A stretch of DNA of 6,991 nucleotides from Thermotogae bacterium (lineage in GTDB: Bacteria; Thermotogota; Thermotogae; Petrotogales; Kosmotogaceae). Positions 6,301 through 6,991 of the stretch are shown in pieces. Position 1 is the first letter of the stretch. The number at the start of each line of letters is the position of its first letter. The notes below the pieces were generated by a model. The model did not search any database, had not been told where the DNA came from, and saw nothing but the letters and a program-made list of their open reading frames with translations. The stretch lies in assembly GCA_003643975.1 (NCBI GenBank), contig QNAR01000092.1, positions 1-6,991 of the forward strand, written 5' to 3'. Made by a program: the position numbers and the translations under genes.

Positions 6301-6356
6301 GGGTCTGGTGTTTAGTTATTAGTGTTTAGTAAGAATATAACCCAGACCCAATTTTT
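6301..6356 (+). terminator. Rho-independent-like terminator with long loop after the reductase gene
   Basis: GGGTCTGG (6301-6308) pairs perfectly with CCAGACCC (6342-6349), an 8-bp GC-rich stem, followed by AATTTTT (6350-6356). The 33-nt loop is longer than usual for an intrinsic terminator and contains the 9-base sequence GTGTTTAGT twice (6308-6316 and 6322-6330). It sits 38 bases after the reductase stop and before an independent promoter, the expected place to end the 1808-6262 operon. Confidence 0.6.
6308..6330 (+). repeat. Tandem-like short direct repeat GTGTTTAGT
   Basis: GTGTTTAGT occurs at 6308-6316 and 6322-6330 with a 14-base period. A related TTTAG also occurs upstream at 6283-6287. 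The repeat lies in the loop of the terminator-like hairpin and outside any coding frame, so it may be a remnant of a short dispersed intergenic repeat family. Confidence 0.55.
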
Positions 6357-6376
6357 AATAGAGTGAGCCCGGAATA

Positions 6377-6391
6377 TGGTATTATCTAATA
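6377..6391 (+). promoter_or_regulatory. Putative extended -10 promoter with overlapping palindrome for second MarR gene
   Basis: TGGTATTAT (6377-6385) fits an extended -10 element (TGn plus TATTAT, five of six matches to TATAAT). No convincing -35 is present, which extended -10 promoters tolerate. TATTA-TC-TAATA (6380-6391) is an inverted repeat on the same bases, a plausible autoregulatory MarR site. Transcription would begin near 6392, so the upstream in-frame ATG at 6376 would not be in the transcript. Confidence 0.45.
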
Positions 6392-6404
6392 AAACCCCGC
6401 AACT

Positions 6405-6408
6405 GGAG
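6405..6408 (+). promoter_or_regulatory. Ribosome binding site selecting the ATG at 6415
   Basis: GGAG ends six bases before the ATG at 6415. The in-frame ATGs at 6376 and 6409 lack a properly spaced Shine-Dalgarno sequence, so 6415 is preferred. Confidence 0.65.
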
Positions 6409-6414
6409 ATGAGT

Positions 6415-6861
6415 ATGAAAAAGCCAGAAAATAATATGACCCCAAGAGAAATTTTTGAAACGCTTTTTGACCTGACAAGGGTTTTTACTAAATATTTCTA
6501 CGAGCAAGTAGAGATAGGTGAACTCAAAACTGCTGAGTTTTTTATTATGTTGCTTGTTCATTTCAAGGGACCCAAAAAAATGCATGAGCTTGCAGATGCT
6601 TTCAACATGACACGGGCAAACACAACGATACTTGTAGATAATATGGAGAAGAAGGGGTACCTTGAACGAGAACGTTCAAATGAGGACAGAAGAGTTGTTT
6701 ATGTTCACATAACAAAGAAGGGAAAGAAACTTTGCGAAAGCATTGTGGATAACTTCAGTAACATGGTCGCTGACTTCCTTGCCAGAGTTCCAAAGGATGA
6801 TATAGAAGTCATCGAAGATGCATTTGGAAGACTCACAAAACTTTTTGTGAGGGAAAATTAG
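6415..6861 (+). CDS. MarR-family transcriptional regulator (second copy in window)
   Basis: With the ATG at 6415 the protein has 148 residues, the same as the other MarR in this window; a start at 6376 would add 13 residues but lacks a ribosome binding site. Layout: N-terminal dimerisation helix (about 8-33), winged helix-turn-helix (about 37-103), C-terminal helices (105-145). The recognition helix includes TRANTTILVDNMEKKG (66-81), and the wing carries RSNEDRR (87-93), the family hallmark. Over the helix-turn-helix and wing it matches the first MarR at about 19 of 55 positions, so they are distant paralogues with different recognition helices and probably different sites. It has its own promoter, downstream of a terminator-like hairpin. 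It is convergent with, and overlaps by 4 bp, a debranching-enzyme gene. Target genes and ligand cannot be read from the sequence. Confidence 0.93.
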   Translation: MKKPENNMTPREIFETLFDLTRVFTKYFYEQVEIGELKTAEFFIMLLVHFKGPKKMHELADAFNMTRANTTILVDNMEKKGYLERERSNEDRRVVYVHITKKGKKLCESIVDNFSNMVADFLARVPKDDIEVIEDAFGRLTKLFVREN

Positions 6862-6991
6862 CGAAGTACGTCTGCAAGAAAGGCATTCCATGCTTGAACA
6901 ATACAGCCACCTTCAGGCAAAATTTCGGGAATTGACCCGGGCATTCCCCTTTTAAGGGCACTGTTAAGTGCTTCCAGCATTTTAATTTCCA
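6858..6991 (-). CDS. C-terminal fragment of a glycogen-debranching-type enzyme (window-truncated)
   Basis: The minus strand is open from the window end to TAA at 6860-6858 and gives 43 residues. The last part, SIPEILPEGGCIVQAWNAFL (19-38) followed by ADVLR, closely resembles the C-terminal end of amylo-alpha-1,6-glucosidase/glycogen-debranching enzymes, where a G-x-I-x-E-I segment is followed by a GC-x-x-QAW motif and a final LR. Those enzymes hydrolyse alpha-1,6 branch points or related glucosides with an (alpha/alpha)6 barrel. Only the end is present, so the catalytic residues are not visible and other members of the same fold superfamily remain possible. The gene is convergent with the MarR gene and shares its last four bases. 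Confidence 0.65.
   Translation of the reverse strand, partial: EIKMLEALNSALKRGMPGSIPEILPEGGCIVQAWNAFLADVLR

Noticed and set aside
6376..6414. Upstream start for the second MarR, giving 161 residues
   Set aside because: The ATG at 6376 overlaps the likely -10 element and lacks a Shine-Dalgarno sequence; 6415 has GGAG at good spacing and yields the usual family length.
6947..6971. Adjacent small hairpins CCCTT/AAGGG and GCACT/AGTGC
   Set aside because: Five-base-pair stems inside coding sequence, with no T-run or other context; likely chance.
1..6991. CRISPR array, tRNA or rRNA genes, insertion sequences, att sites
   Set aside because: I saw no regularly spaced repeats, tRNA-like cloverleaf ending, transposase or integrase motifs, or flanking inverted repeats.

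Overview
The window reads as an ordinary, densely packed bacterial chromosome segment. Gene content and protein style suggest Thermotogota, perhaps the Kosmotoga/Mesotoga group: LptA/OstA-like envelope protein, seryl-tRNA synthetase, RsmE, GAF-GGDEF signalling, a glycogen-debranching-type enzyme tail, MarR regulators, tight spacing and frequent TTG/GTG starts. That assignment is by resemblance only; there is no rRNA or other decisive marker here.

Layout. (1) 1-780, plus: 3' part of a GAF-GGDEF diguanylate cyclase whose 5' end lies outside the window. (2) 777-1706, minus: polytopic membrane protein of unknown function with an internal duplication, overlapping the cyclase tail to tail by 4 bp. 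(3) 1707-1807: a 101-bp divergent control region with a short palindrome on a TATAAT box. (4) 1808-6262, plus: a probable six-gene operon of a MarR regulator, a secreted LptA/OstA-like protein, serS, rsmE, an unrecognised 119-residue protein, and a Kv-beta-like aldo/keto reductase. Gaps are -4 to 24 nt, and the first four genes start with TTG, TTG, GTG and GTG. (5) 6263-6414: intergenic region holding a terminator-like hairpin with a long repeat-bearing loop, then an extended -10 promoter with its own palindrome. (6) 6415-6861, plus: a second MarR regulator of the same length as the first (148 aa). (7) 6858-6991, minus: C-terminal 43 residues of a glycogen-debranching-type enzyme, again overlapping tail to tail by the same four bases, TTAG.

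Working together. The operon mixes envelope biogenesis (LptA-like), translation (SerS, RsmE) and redox/aldehyde metabolism (aldo/keto reductase) under a MarR regulator that probably controls its own promoter and possibly the divergent membrane protein. The second MarR probably autoregulates too. I do not see a clear, previously undescribed system such as a defence island, CRISPR array or mobile element. The items most worth a second look are the duplicated membrane protein paired with MarR, the LptA-like protein in a lineage thought to lack classical LPS, the alternative pairings around 6280-6349, and the nested hairpin early in rsmE.
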